Positions 23,939 to 32,632 of a stretch of 36,603 bases of DNA are shown piece after piece. The DNA comes from Pseudanabaena sp. M53BS1SP1A06MG (GTDB taxonomy: Bacteria > Cyanobacteriota > Cyanobacteriia > Pseudanabaenales > Pseudanabaenaceae), in the NCBI GenBank assembly GCA_020404105.1, contig JADBWH010000101.1, forward strand, positions 1 to 36,603, in the 5' to 3' direction. The translations under genes were made by a program, and so were the position numbers. The notes beneath the pieces were generated by a model. That model searched no databases. It had not been told where the DNA came from and saw nothing but the letters and a program-made list of their open reading frames with translations. How positions within the stretch are numbered: position 1 is the first letter of the stretch; every line of letters begins with the position of its first letter.

Positions 23939-25417
23939 ATGAATAATAAAAATATTTTAGTTTGGTTCCGCAATGATCTGCGAATCCATGATTGCGAAAC
24001 CCTATATCGAGCGTCTCAACAGGCTCAGCAAACGGGGGCAAATATATTTCCCATTTATTGCTTTGATCCACGACACTTTGGCAAGACATCCTTTGGCTTT
24101 TCTAAAACAGGAGTCTTTCGCGCCCAATTCCTGATAGAGAGTGTAGCAAATCTACGCGCAAATTTGCGATCGCTTAACTCCGATCTAACAATTCGCATGG
24201 GCAAACCTGAAGATGTGTTACCCAAATTCATCCAGCAATGGGGAATTAGAACAGTTTATTACTATGCTGAAATCACTTCAGAAGAAACAAATGTAGAGGC
24301 TAAGCTGACGAAACTTTTACAAACTCAAAAGATTGAGATCAAAAGCTTTTGGGGAAGTACATTATTGCATCCTCAGGATCTACCCTTTGCGATCACGAAG
24401 TTACCTGAACTCTTTACTAATTTTCGCAAACAGGTAGAACTTGATTTGATAGTACGCAAAATCTTCCCTATTCCAAATAATCTCGATCCTCTTCCTGATA
24501 ATTTGAAGGTTGGTGACATCCCGAACCTAGCCCACTTGGGACTATCTGAACCTCAGCCATGCGATCTCGCTGTTTTTAAATTTTGCGGTGGAGAATCTGC
24601 CGCGATCAAACGTTTAGAACATTATTTTTGGCAAAGCGATCGCCTACAGGTCTATAAGCAAACCCGCAATGGCATGTTGAATGCTGATGATTCCTCAAAG
24701 TTCTCTCCTTGGTTGGCTTTAGGCTGTCTCAGTCCTCGCTATATTTATGATCAGGTCAAGCAATACGAAAGCGATCGCCTTGCCAATGACTCGACCTATT
24801 GGCTATTTTTTGAGCTACTATGGCGTGACTATTTCCGATTTGTGGCGACGAAACATGGCAATAAGCTATTCCATCGCACAGGACTACGCGGCATGGATCT
24901 CCCTTGGCGGCAAGATTGGGAGCGATTGGAACTATGGCAAAATGGACAGACTGGCTTCCCCCTCGTCGATGCGAATATGCGCGAAATCTTAGCTACAGGC
25001 TTTATGTCCAATCGTGGTCGTCAAAATGTAGCAAGTTTTCTCACAAAAAATCTTGGTATCGATTGGCGAATGGGAGCAGAATGGTTTGAATCACTTCTAA
25101 TTGATTATGATCCCTCTAGCAATTGGGGAAATTGGAACTATACCGCAGGGATTGGCAATGATGCGAGAGGGTTCCGCTTTTTCAATATCCATAAACAGGC
25201 TCAGGACTACGACCCACATGGCGAATACGTCAAACATTGGCTACCAGAACTTGCCGCTTTACCAGCTAATAAGGTACATCAACCTTGGAAACTTTTGCCT
25301 GTTGAGCAAAAACGTTTTCAGGTACGTCTAGGCGTTGATTATCCCAATCCTGTAGTGGATCTATTTGCCTCCGCTAAAGCCAATGAACAAATTTACATCG
25401 CGAATTGTAAAGGATAG
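23939..25417 (+). CDS. cryptochrome DASH / photolyase-family flavoprotein
   Basis: The 492 residues match the DASH group of FAD-containing blue-light photoreceptors and single-strand CPD photolyases. The N-terminal antenna-binding domain starts ILVWFRNDLRIHDCETL. DASH-type features are DLPFAITKLPELFTNFRKQVE, GLRGMDLPWRQDW, the FAD-binding FPLVDANMREILATGFMSNR and NYTAGIGNDARGFRFFN, then HKQAQDYDPHGEYVKHWLPEL. Surface tryptophans in the FAD domain could form the electron-transfer chain. It probably repairs UV damage or senses light. It is followed by a terminator. Confidence 0.93.
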   Translation: MNNKNILVWFRNDLRIHDCETLYRASQQAQQTGANIFPIYCFDPRHFGKTSFGFSKTGVFRAQFLIESVANLRANLRSLNSDLTIRMGKPEDVLPKFIQQWGIRTVYYYAEITSEETNVEAKLTKLLQTQKIEIKSFWGSTLLHPQDLPFAITKLPELFTNFRKQVELDLIVRKIFPIPNNLDPLPDNLKVGDIPNLAHLGLSEPQPCDLAVFKFCGGESAAIKRLEHYFWQSDRLQVYKQTRNGMLNADDSSKFSPWLALGCLSPRYIYDQVKQYESDRLANDSTYWLFFELLWRDYFRFVATKHGNKLFHRTGLRGMDLPWRQDWERLELWQNGQTGFPLVDANMREILATGFMSNRGRQNVASFLTKNLGIDWRMGAEWFESLLIDYDPSSNWGNWNYTAGIGNDARGFRFFNIHKQAQDYDPHGEYVKHWLPELAALPANKVHQPWKLLPVEQKRFQVRLGVDYPNPVVDLFASAKANEQIYIANCKG

Positions 25418-25467
25418 AAATCCTAGAGATGAATGGCGGCACAATACACCATTAATCTCTGGGATTT
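25418..25467 (+). terminator. terminator after cryptochrome DASH
   Basis: AAATCCTAGAGATGAATGG (25418-25436) pairs with CCATTAATCTCTGGGATTT (25449-25467) with two mismatches. It begins at the stop codon and is followed by TTGATTTGTT. Confidence 0.6.
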
Positions 25468-25525
25468 TGATTTGTTCTATTCTCTTCTGAAGGCATTGCA
25501 ATAAAATGTATTCTATGAATATTCT

Positions 25526-26878
25526 ATGAATTTAGATGTTATTCTCCGCAATCGTTATCATATTCAGCAATCCCTCGGCAGTCAGCAAATAGGGGCGATC
25601 GCTTTATCGCTTTATCTTGCGGAAAATTTGGAACTCCCTGTTACACCTAAGCCACTATGTGTGATTTATTGCTGGCAAATTACAGAACCAAGTGAGCATG
25701 GATTTCAGCATGAAGCGATCGCCACCAAGCTTTATGAAATTGGACAGAAATATACCCTAGCACCGAAAGTACAGGCTTTTTTTAATGACGATGATTATTA
25801 CTGCGTAGTGCGTGAATATTTAGAAGGTTACGCATATTTAGAGGAATTTAATCAAGAATTTGGTGAGAAGTTCAAACAAGTTGGAAATGATCCAAATTTA
25901 GTAAATCTTGACCACAAAGCACAGGATTCCGATATTTCCACAATCAAGGTTCCCCCGATCGCTAAATCATTAATGCAGTCCTTAGCCAAAATTCCGATTA
26001 AAATCAATCGTCGTCAACTACTGATCAATCTTGGCTCATCGATCGCAGGATTTAGTTTCGCAGTCTTTTTAGACAGACTGAAACCGCAACCAAAACCAAT
26101 TGTGATTGTGGAAACGCCCCCAGTTCCTGAACCTCCAAGTGATCCCCTTAAGAGGGGTGATAATGCCTTTCGCGATGATTTTGGTAACGGAATTTATTTG
26201 GAAATGGTAAGAGTCCCATCGGGTAAATTTATGCTCGGTGCGCCACCCAATGAAGTTGGCAAACGGGATCAAAAATCACCATTGGTAGAAGTGCGCGTGG
26301 CTGCATTTTATATCGCCAAATTTGCAGTTACTCAAGAGCAATGGGTAATGATGATGGGCAACAATCCTGCCCATTTTCGCGAAAGTTTGCAAGCGCCTAT
26401 GGAAAATATCTCTTGGATCGAAGCACAGGATTTTTGTCGGAGGTTAACTGCGCGATCGCCATATGCCTATGCTTATCGTCTACCCAGTGAAGCAGAATGG
26501 GAATATGCTTGTCGCGCTGGCACGAATACGGCTTACCATTTCGGTGATAGCCCTGCTCAACTCGCAGATTACGCATGGTTTGTCGATAATTCCAACAAGC
26601 GATCGCAACCGATTGGGCAGAAAGTTCCGAATCCTTGGGGACTCTACGAAATGCACGGCGGCGTATGGGAATGGTGCGAGGATGCTTGGCACGATAATTT
26701 TCAGGGCGCACCAGCGGATGGTTCCGCTTGGATTGAGGGAAATTCAGGGCGGCGCGTGCGAAAGGGCGGCTCATGGAGTAACGAGGCAAAGTTATGTCGC
26801 TCAGCAAGTCGTGATTGGCATTGGCAAGGCGATCGCTACAATGACATCGGCTTCCGTGTAATCATTTCGGCAATATAA
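25526..26878 (+). CDS. FGE-fold protein on a degenerate kinase N-lobe
   Basis: The 450 residues begin like a cyanobacterial Ser/Thr kinase N-lobe: LRNRYHIQQSLGSQQIGAIA, LPVTPKPLCVIYCWQI, EAIATKLYEIGQ, DYYCVVREYLEGY. However, the glycine loop is broken, Y48 replaces the catalytic lysine, and the whole C-lobe is absent. A linker and a hydrophobic stretch (LLINLGSSIAGFSFAVFL, 165-182) follow. Then comes an FGE/sulfatase-modifying fold (222-450): MVRVPSGKFMLGAP, SEAEWEYACRAG, LYEMHGGVWEWC, KGGSW, DIGFRVII. Only one of two active-site cysteines remains (C424). It is likely a membrane-anchored binding protein derived from a kinase-FGE fusion, not an enzyme (inference). Confidence 0.8.
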   Translation: MNLDVILRNRYHIQQSLGSQQIGAIALSLYLAENLELPVTPKPLCVIYCWQITEPSEHGFQHEAIATKLYEIGQKYTLAPKVQAFFNDDDYYCVVREYLEGYAYLEEFNQEFGEKFKQVGNDPNLVNLDHKAQDSDISTIKVPPIAKSLMQSLAKIPIKINRRQLLINLGSSIAGFSFAVFLDRLKPQPKPIVIVETPPVPEPPSDPLKRGDNAFRDDFGNGIYLEMVRVPSGKFMLGAPPNEVGKRDQKSPLVEVRVAAFYIAKFAVTQEQWVMMMGNNPAHFRESLQAPMENISWIEAQDFCRRLTARSPYAYAYRLPSEAEWEYACRAGTNTAYHFGDSPAQLADYAWFVDNSNKRSQPIGQKVPNPWGLYEMHGGVWEWCEDAWHDNFQGAPADGSAWIEGNSGRRVRKGGSWSNEAKLCRSASRDWHWQGDRYNDIGFRVIISAI

Positions 26879-26906
26879 AAGATAATATTAACCTTACAGC
26901 CGTTTA

Positions 26907-27701
26907 ATGCCAATTATGAATGTCAGTCAATCTGCTGATCTAAGCGATCGCCAAATTTCCCAAAACCTGATCCTTGAAGCCCGTAATGTTGTAGCGGGAT
27001 ATGTGGAAGGCGTAGATATTTTGCAAGGGGCAAATCTAGCAGTCTATGAAGGCGAACTGGTGACGGTGATTGGCTCCAACGGTGCAGGGAAGTCCACCTT
27101 TGCCAAGGCTATCTTTGGACTAGTGCCAGTGCGCTCTGGGGAAATATTATTTGGCGATCGCAACTTAGTAGGACTGAAGCCAGAGCAAATCGTGCGTTTA
27201 GGGATTAGCTATGTTCCCCAAATCGCCAATGTGTTTCCATCGCTGAGTATTTCTGACAATTTGGATATGGGAGCTTATACCCTTGATGGCAATATCAAGG
27301 ATCTCAAGGATAAAATTTATGAAACTTTCCCCGTACTGGCGAAGCGGCGCAATCAAAGAGCAGGTACATTGTCAGGAGGGGAGAGGCAAATGTTGGCGAT
27401 GGGGCGAGCGATGATGCTAGAGCCAAAGCTATTAATTTTGGATGAACCATCAGCAGCTCTATCACCCATTTTGGTACAGGATATTTTTAATTTGATTCAA
27501 AAGATTAATCAAACGGGGACATCGATTATTCTGGTGGAACAGAATGCACGAAAAGCTCTACTGATAGCGGATCGGGGTTATGTAATGCACTTAGGCAAGG
27601 ATGAATTTACAGGCAAGGGAACAGATTTATTAAATGATCCCGAAGTTGCCGAATTGTATTTAGGTATGGGTAATTTCGGAAAACTTTCTCCTGATTCCTA
27701 A
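26907..27701 (+). CDS. natE: neutral amino-acid ABC transporter ATPase NatE (LivF-like)
   Basis: A 264-residue ABC ATPase with Walker A IGSNGAGKST, Q-loop SYVPQIANVF, signature LSGGERQMLAMGRAMM, Walker B LLILDEPSAALSP and switch region LVEQNARKAL. The LivF-like pattern and the opening VVAGYVEGVDILQGANL match NatE of the cyanobacterial N-I neutral amino-acid system (NatABCDE). The other components are not in this window. Two in-frame ATGs (26907, 26916) are possible. It starts 28 bases after the FGE-fold gene and could be co-transcribed with it. Confidence 0.85.
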   Translation: MPIMNVSQSADLSDRQISQNLILEARNVVAGYVEGVDILQGANLAVYEGELVTVIGSNGAGKSTFAKAIFGLVPVRSGEILFGDRNLVGLKPEQIVRLGISYVPQIANVFPSLSISDNLDMGAYTLDGNIKDLKDKIYETFPVLAKRRNQRAGTLSGGERQMLAMGRAMMLEPKLLILDEPSAALSPILVQDIFNLIQKINQTGTSIILVEQNARKALLIADRGYVMHLGKDEFTGKGTDLLNDPEVAELYLGMGNFGKLSPDS

Positions 27702-27831
27702 TTCTCAAATGAAGTTGGGAAAAGATTGAGATCGTCAAGCTTCTAGATAAACTATTAATAGTAATGGCTGTGCCAAGTCCCACTATTACGATCATTACGA
27801 TCAAACTAAGGCTTTTTTGTAGAGGAATTTA

Positions 27832-29349
27832 ATGGCGGTGACAGATATCAAGCTTTCGCTGGATGAACTAACCAAAGCTCAAGCAGGTTTGTTCCAGTTA
27901 GGGTTATACGATGGCGAAGTAGATGGCATCTATGGTAGGTTAACCGAAACTGCATTTGTGCAGTTTGCTAATGCCCTAAGTATTGACACTATTTTAGATG
28001 CCAATTCTCAAGCAATTACCAATAGCCTGTTGCAAATTCCTGCAGTCGTTAGACATTTGCTAGCAATTTTAGGGCAGGGTGACCGCCTCTTACAAAAATT
28101 TACGAATTCCCAGCGCATTTTTGTCAACATGGGGCAAGCCGACTTTAATCACCTTGGCTTTCTTGATCGCGGGGTTAAAGGTTGTGCAGCAGGATCGATG
28201 AAAAGCTTGCCCAATCGAAATTTTGCTCCATCACCTTTATTAAGCCATATTCCCACTTACCCCGCCCGTCTCTCTACTTTACCTGATGGGGTCAACGTTG
28301 TTTCCTATGGTGAAACTGCGATGTTGGCAGGTACACAGATCAGAGTGCGCTTTCGTCCCTATCCTGCCCTTGGTCAAATTCCAAATATCGAAAATATTGG
28401 CTTAGAGTTTCTCCATGACAGTATTCAAGAAGCCTGTATCTGCATCGGTAGCGTTGTTAATGGGCAAATGCTTGCCCGTTGGATTGGCAAAAATCCTCTT
28501 AGAAATGTCCAGTTTTGGAGTTCGACTAAAATATTGCCCCTGCTATATACCATCACTAGGGCAAACCAAGTAGAACCCAATCAAGCGATCGCGAATTGTG
28601 CTGTTACCGATCCTAGTGGCAAGCAGCAAACACGTTCTTTTTCAGATCTAGCACAGCGTATTTGCAACTATGTTGATTCGGAAGGGATGACCTCTAACTC
28701 TTTAGCAGCAATGTTTAAGCAATTTGCAGCTCCGCAAGAACTACAAAATTGGTTGAAGTCCCTTACAGGCAATAATAAACTCATTTTTCAAGGTCGTTAT
28801 GGAGAAAAGCCTTATATTGAACAGCCTGTACTACTGAATGTTATCGGCAATAGCATAATTCCACCTACTAAGGAGCCGCATAGAGGGGATAACTTAATTT
28901 CGGCATACGATCTAACTAGAGTTATGTCTCTAGTGACATGGCATCGCCATATTCCACCAACCAATCGATTACCCTATGCTCAATGGCATAGCCTTAGTAA
29001 TTTAATCAATGCAATGGGTCAGGATACCGCTAGATATATTGATGCAGCGATTGCAGCTTTGGGATTGCAATATTTTATTGGCGATCCTGTTGTGATCTCG
29101 AAAATGGGATTTGGCTATAGCGATCAAAGGAAACGCTCGGAACTGACCTATACAGCTTGTATTCAATTTGTGGATCGCCTTGCAACATCCCATGACCAGT
29201 CTCTACCCAAGTTTCGTTCTGTAAATATGACTCTCAGAGCCGTGCTAGATCTTAAAGATCCCGTTCGAGAAGCGTTAGAGATTGACTCTCGCATGGCTGC
29301 TACAGTTACGGAAATTTTGCGTAGGATTATGACGGAAGAGCTAATCTAG
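27832..29349 (+). CDS. peptidoglycan-binding domain fused to a class A beta-lactamase-like fold
   Basis: The 505-residue protein opens with a peptidoglycan-binding type 1 unit (KAQAGLFQLGLYDGEVDGIY, then GRLTETAFVQF; residues 15-45). The long second part looks like a serine beta-lactamase/PBP fold. CICIGSVVNGQMLARWIGKN leads to WSSTKILPLLYTI, where S230 and K233 fit SxxK. TSNSLAAMF (about 287-295) is in the place of SxN, but reads SNS. SKMGFGYS (423-430) sits where KTG is expected. No signal peptide is seen, so it may be cytoplasmic, or the true start may differ. Cell-wall hydrolase or binding role is inferred. SD GAGGAA precedes ATG 27832. Confidence 0.6.
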   Translation: MAVTDIKLSLDELTKAQAGLFQLGLYDGEVDGIYGRLTETAFVQFANALSIDTILDANSQAITNSLLQIPAVVRHLLAILGQGDRLLQKFTNSQRIFVNMGQADFNHLGFLDRGVKGCAAGSMKSLPNRNFAPSPLLSHIPTYPARLSTLPDGVNVVSYGETAMLAGTQIRVRFRPYPALGQIPNIENIGLEFLHDSIQEACICIGSVVNGQMLARWIGKNPLRNVQFWSSTKILPLLYTITRANQVEPNQAIANCAVTDPSGKQQTRSFSDLAQRICNYVDSEGMTSNSLAAMFKQFAAPQELQNWLKSLTGNNKLIFQGRYGEKPYIEQPVLLNVIGNSIIPPTKEPHRGDNLISAYDLTRVMSLVTWHRHIPPTNRLPYAQWHSLSNLINAMGQDTARYIDAAIAALGLQYFIGDPVVISKMGFGYSDQRKRSELTYTACIQFVDRLATSHDQSLPKFRSVNMTLRAVLDLKDPVREALEIDSRMAATVTEILRRIMTEELI

Positions 29350-29466
29350 GTTAAGACTTAACAAAATCTGTTCAGGTTAGCGGAACTAAAAAATATCATT
29401 ACCTTTATTGTTCGATATGAATTTAATTTTGTCTAAAGCAAAATCAAGTCGGAATGAGAATACACA

Positions 29467-30243
29467 ATGCAAAAACAACGTCCTTTATCTGCTGTAGGTC
29501 TATGGTGGCGATGGGTACTTGCAACATTTGTCGGTACTGTGATTGGTAATATTTTAGGGATACCCGCTTGTTTAGCAGGTATCTATTATCTAAGTGATTA
29601 CCTTACTGAGTTAAAAATTTGTCATACAGGCTTTGGTAGTCTTACCTGTCCCGTCACAACTGGCATTGTCAGTGGTTCTCTAGTTGTCGGTGTATTTGTA
29701 GGCTTAATGCAGTATTTGGTTTTGCGCCGTTTGCTTCGATCTTCTGCATGGTGGATTATAGCAAGTACCTTTGGCTGGACTTGTATTGGCTCTGCGGCAA
29801 CCAGTTTAGCCTATACTGCCCAGTTTGGTTTTGTGATCGGTGAGGATGGAGTTTTTGCTGAGAGTAACATCATTGATCGGCTTCCTGTATTGGTCATCCA
29901 CGGTCTGTGGTTAGTTTTCGCGGGACTTTTATTAGGAGTTTTGCAATGGCTGATTCTTTGGAATGGAGCAGGCAATACAGTTCCAAAGCAACGTCTATTT
30001 TGGTGGATTGTTGTTAACGTTACTCTAGTCTTCTTTAGCGCGATCACTATTGTGTTAATTTTTCGAGGTATGGGCAGCCTGAGAGGGATTCTCTGGTTTT
30101 TCTTAGGATTTACCCCTATTTATGCCACGATTACAGGAGCAGCCCTTGCAAAAATGCGTTTACATCGACAAGCTAAAGTAGAGGAAACCCAACCTGCTCT
30201 TGCTCTAAATCATGAAAGTAATGAGATTTCCGAATCATTGTAG
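29467..30243 (+). CDS. six-helix membrane protein of unknown function
   Basis: A 258-residue integral membrane protein. Six hydrophobic segments are visible: WVLATFVGTVIGNILGIPAC, IVSGSLVVGVFVGLMQYLVL, WWIIASTFGWTCIGSAATSL, LPVLVIHGLWLVFAGLLLGV, LFWWIVVNVTLVFFSAITIV and GILWFFLGFTPIYATITGAA. They are separated by short loops, and the soluble tail is about 25 residues. Repeated G-LQ(W/Y)L(I/V)L motifs after helices 2 and 4 suggest an internal duplication. No family is recognised with certainty. The next gene starts 12 bases downstream, so the two probably form an operon. Confidence 0.7.
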   Translation: MQKQRPLSAVGLWWRWVLATFVGTVIGNILGIPACLAGIYYLSDYLTELKICHTGFGSLTCPVTTGIVSGSLVVGVFVGLMQYLVLRRLLRSSAWWIIASTFGWTCIGSAATSLAYTAQFGFVIGEDGVFAESNIIDRLPVLVIHGLWLVFAGLLLGVLQWLILWNGAGNTVPKQRLFWWIVVNVTLVFFSAITIVLIFRGMGSLRGILWFFLGFTPIYATITGAALAKMRLHRQAKVEETQPALALNHESNEISESL

Positions 30244-30255
30244 TTTTGATAGTTA

Positions 30256-31164
30256 ATGTCCAATTTACCGCCTGAAGTGATCCCCCTGCGATCGCAACTT
30301 ACTGAATCAACTTCGATCACCCTTGCCGACCAAATCCAATTTTGCTTAGTTTCAACCACCTTTACCAGTGAGGTGATTTTGACGAGCTATGTTTGTGATG
30401 GTCTGTCGCGATATGAGCAAGCACCGATCTTGCTATTACATGGTTTTGATAGTTCGCTATTCGAGTTTCGTCGACTGATTCCAAGGCTAGCGCCAACTCG
30501 TCAAACTTGGGCGATGGATTTATTTGGCTTTGGTTTAACTGAGCGCCTTGTCGATGCTCAAGTTAGCCCTGAAACGATCAAAGACCATCTCTATTATTTC
30601 TGGAAAACTGCGATCGCTAAACCGATCATTCTCGTGGGTGCATCAATGGGTGGAGCTGCCGCTATTGACTTTGCACTCACCTATCCCAAAGTCGTCAAGA
30701 AACTAGTTCTCATCGGTAGTGCAGGAATGCGAAAAGGAACCGCCGCAGGTAAATTCCTTGTACCACCCTTAGATCGGATGGCAACCGATTTTCTCCGCAG
30801 TCCCAAAGTACGGCGCGAAGTAAGCCTCAAAGCTTATGCTGATCCTAGCTTTGTCACTAGTGATGCTGAGATTTGTGCCGCGCTCCATTTAGCAATGCCA
30901 CGCTGGAGTGAAGCACTCATTTCCTTCACCAAGAGTGGCGGCTATGGTTCCTTTGCGGAACAATTAGCCTATTTACAGCAAGAAACGCTGATCCTCTGGG
31001 GCGATCGCGATCGCATTCTCGGCATAAAAGATGCGGAAAAGTTCCAGTCGATCATACCCAATAATCAGCTAATTTGGATTGACAATAGCGGGCACGTTCC
31101 TCATTTAGAACAACCTGCAATTACAGCCCAGTCAATCCTCAACTTCTTAGAACAAGGGGCTTAG
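30256..31164 (+). CDS. alpha/beta-hydrolase fold protein
   Basis: A soluble 302-residue hydrolase. The oxyanion region is LLLHGFDSSLFEFRRL, the nucleophile elbow GASMGG (S130), the acid WGDRDRI (D252) and the base SGHVPHLEQP (H280), giving a complete Ser-Asp-His triad. The cap region around residues 165-230 is small. Close relatives in cyanobacteria are annotated only as alpha/beta hydrolases, so the substrate is unknown. It is translated 12 bases after the membrane-protein gene and is followed by a 280-base repeat-filled spacer. Confidence 0.9.
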   Translation: MSNLPPEVIPLRSQLTESTSITLADQIQFCLVSTTFTSEVILTSYVCDGLSRYEQAPILLLHGFDSSLFEFRRLIPRLAPTRQTWAMDLFGFGLTERLVDAQVSPETIKDHLYYFWKTAIAKPIILVGASMGGAAAIDFALTYPKVVKKLVLIGSAGMRKGTAAGKFLVPPLDRMATDFLRSPKVRREVSLKAYADPSFVTSDAEICAALHLAMPRWSEALISFTKSGGYGSFAEQLAYLQQETLILWGDRDRILGIKDAEKFQSIIPNNQLIWIDNSGHVPHLEQPAITAQSILNFLEQGA

Positions 31165-31233
31165 GCTCTTGCAGATAAAAATGTCCACCATAGTTATATG
31201 GCTGTTACTGCCTGTTGAGGCTTTGAGTAGTAC

Positions 31234-31303
31234 AGAAATATTTTTGAAAGCAGAGCAAAGCGCCGCTTTCAAAAATATTTCTAGTTTTTAAGTAAGCGCA
31301 AAG
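31234..31303 (+). repeat. dispersed hairpin repeat, family 1, copy C
   Basis: The 18-base arms 31234-31251 (AGAAATATTTTTGAAAGC) and 31265-31282 pair perfectly around AGAGCAAAGCGCC. The tail contains AAGTAAGCGCAAAG (31290-31303), equivalent to AAGTCAGCGCAAAG of copy A. It is followed within 25 bases by a family 2 hairpin. Confidence 0.8.
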
Positions 31304-31325
31304 TACTGTATCTAGCTGTTATCTA

Positions 31326-31403
31326 GCTTCGACTTCGCTCAGCAAAAGTTGGCTGAGCGAAGTCGAAGCAACAGGTACTTTAATTAATAGCAAATCCCTT
31401 AAG
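31326..31403 (+). repeat. dispersed hairpin repeat, family 2, copy B
   Basis: The 18-base arms 31326-31343 (GCTTCGACTTCGCTCAGC) and 31352-31369 pair perfectly around AAAAGTTG. The tail AGGTACTTTAATTAAT matches the tail of copy A at 10342 exactly for 16 bases and then stays similar. It ends 40 bases before purE. Confidence 0.85.
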
Positions 31404-31442
31404 CCTTTTGCCTCAGTTCACGACACCGATCACATAACGATA

Positions 31443-31964
31443 ATGAACAATCAACCTCAAGTCAGCATCATTATGGGTAGCGATTCCGACTTACCCACCA
31501 TGCAAGGCGCGATCGCTATTTGCCAACAGTTTAATATTCCCCACGAAGTCGCGATTATCTCCGCCCATCGTACTCCCGAACGGATGGTAGAATTTGCCAA
31601 AAGTGCCCACATTCGGGGTGTTCGCGTAATCATTGCAGGGGCAGGAGGCGCGGCACATTTACCAGGGATGGTTGCGGCGCTGTCCCCTTTGCCAGTAATT
31701 GGCGTACCCGTTACTACTCGTCAATTGAATGGTGTCGATTCTCTCTATTCGATTGTGCAGATGCCCAAAGGAATTCCTGTAGCAACTGTGGCGATCGGTA
31801 ATGCGGATAATGCAGGACTACTAGCTGTCCAAATCTTAGCAAGTCACAATCCTGAACTGCTTAAACAGGTGATTGCCTATCGCACATCCTTGAAAGACAT
31901 GGTGATGGAAAAGCAAGAGAAATTAGAGTCTCTGGGTAGCGAAAAATATTTACAACAAATGTAA
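31443..31964 (+). CDS. purE: N5-carboxyaminoimidazole ribonucleotide mutase PurE
   Basis: PurE converts N5-CAIR to CAIR in de novo purine synthesis. The 173-residue protein shows the diagnostic IIMGSDSDLPTM, the catalytic-site ISAHRTPERM, IIAGAGGAAHLPGM and PVIGVPV, in the usual order and length. Its stop codon overlaps the next start by one base (TAATG), so the phosphatase-like gene is translationally coupled. Confidence 0.97.
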   Translation: MNNQPQVSIIMGSDSDLPTMQGAIAICQQFNIPHEVAIISAHRTPERMVEFAKSAHIRGVRVIIAGAGGAAHLPGMVAALSPLPVIGVPVTTRQLNGVDSLYSIVQMPKGIPVATVAIGNADNAGLLAVQILASHNPELLKQVIAYRTSLKDMVMEKQEKLESLGSEKYLQQM

Positions 31965-32530
31965 TGGATCATGGTTGGCTTCAACTTTTGGGAGGAATCA
32001 CATTTTTGATTCTATACCTCATCTTCTCAGCTAAGACAGAAATGGGAACTAAGTATTTTATGAACCAATTTATAAATCAAGATAGTGATCGCCTAGCAGA
32101 AATCATCAACTTTCTGCAAATTTCAGATAAACTAGCGACCGCAGGACAGCCAACGGTTAAGCAATTGCTCGCAATTGCTGATGCTGGTTATGAAATCGTG
32201 ATTAATCTGGCACTACCGACTTCTGAAGGAGCGATCGCCAATGAATCACAATTAGTGCAGTCCTTGGGAATGGAATATATTGCTATTCCTGTGAATTGGG
32301 AAAGTCCTGCGATGGCGGATTTAGACGCTTTCCTGCAAGCAATGGAACAACGCCAAAATCAAAAAATCTTTGTCCATTGTGCTAAGAATATGCGCGTTTC
32401 AGCTTTTATCTATCTCTATCGCCGCTTGCACTTAAATTGCGACTATGAGCAGGCAATCGCCGATTTACACAAAATCTGGCATCCCAATGAGACTTGGCAA
32501 AATTTCATTGATACAAAACTTACGAAGTGA
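31964..32530 (+). CDS. phosphatase-like protein (DUF442/PTP family) with shortened P-loop
   Basis: A 188-residue protein. A hydrophobic N-terminal segment (LQLLGGITFLILYLIF) precedes a dual-specificity-phosphatase-like domain: ISDKLATAGQPTVKQLLAIA, EIVINLALP, MEYIAIPVNWESP and FVHCAKNMRVSAF. The active-site loop HCAKNMR has only four residues between C139 and R144 instead of five (HCX5R). I know similar HCxxNxR loops in the cyanobacterial DUF442-like group. Canonical phosphotyrosine hydrolysis is therefore doubtful. The TAATG overlap with purE supports the upstream start; ATGs after the hydrophobic segment (residues 27, 33) are alternatives. Confidence 0.75.
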   Translation: MDHGWLQLLGGITFLILYLIFSAKTEMGTKYFMNQFINQDSDRLAEIINFLQISDKLATAGQPTVKQLLAIADAGYEIVINLALPTSEGAIANESQLVQSLGMEYIAIPVNWESPAMADLDAFLQAMEQRQNQKIFVHCAKNMRVSAFIYLYRRLHLNCDYEQAIADLHKIWHPNETWQNFIDTKLTK

Positions 32531-32585
32531 GTTTTGTATAGCTTTTTTCAAGCAAACCTATGTACCTCACCGGGATGTTAAATGC

Positions 32586-32631
32586 TATAGCGGTTTTCAA
32601 ATGAGTACACACTCATTTGAAAACCGCTATA
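32586..32631. terminator. bidirectional hairpin terminator between convergent genes
   Basis: The 21-base arms 32586-32606 (begins TATAGCGGTTTT) and 32611-32631 pair perfectly around ACAC. It fills the gap between the convergent ends of the phosphatase-like gene and trmN6, and ends one base before the trmN6 stop codon. Confidence 0.75.
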
Positions 32632-32632
32632 T

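Noticed and set aside
26140-26165. CCCCTTAAGAGGGG stretch inside the kinase/FGE gene as an inserted repeat
   Set aside because: It resembles the C-rich interspersed repeats but is too short and stays in frame within a linker; insertion cannot be shown without relatives.
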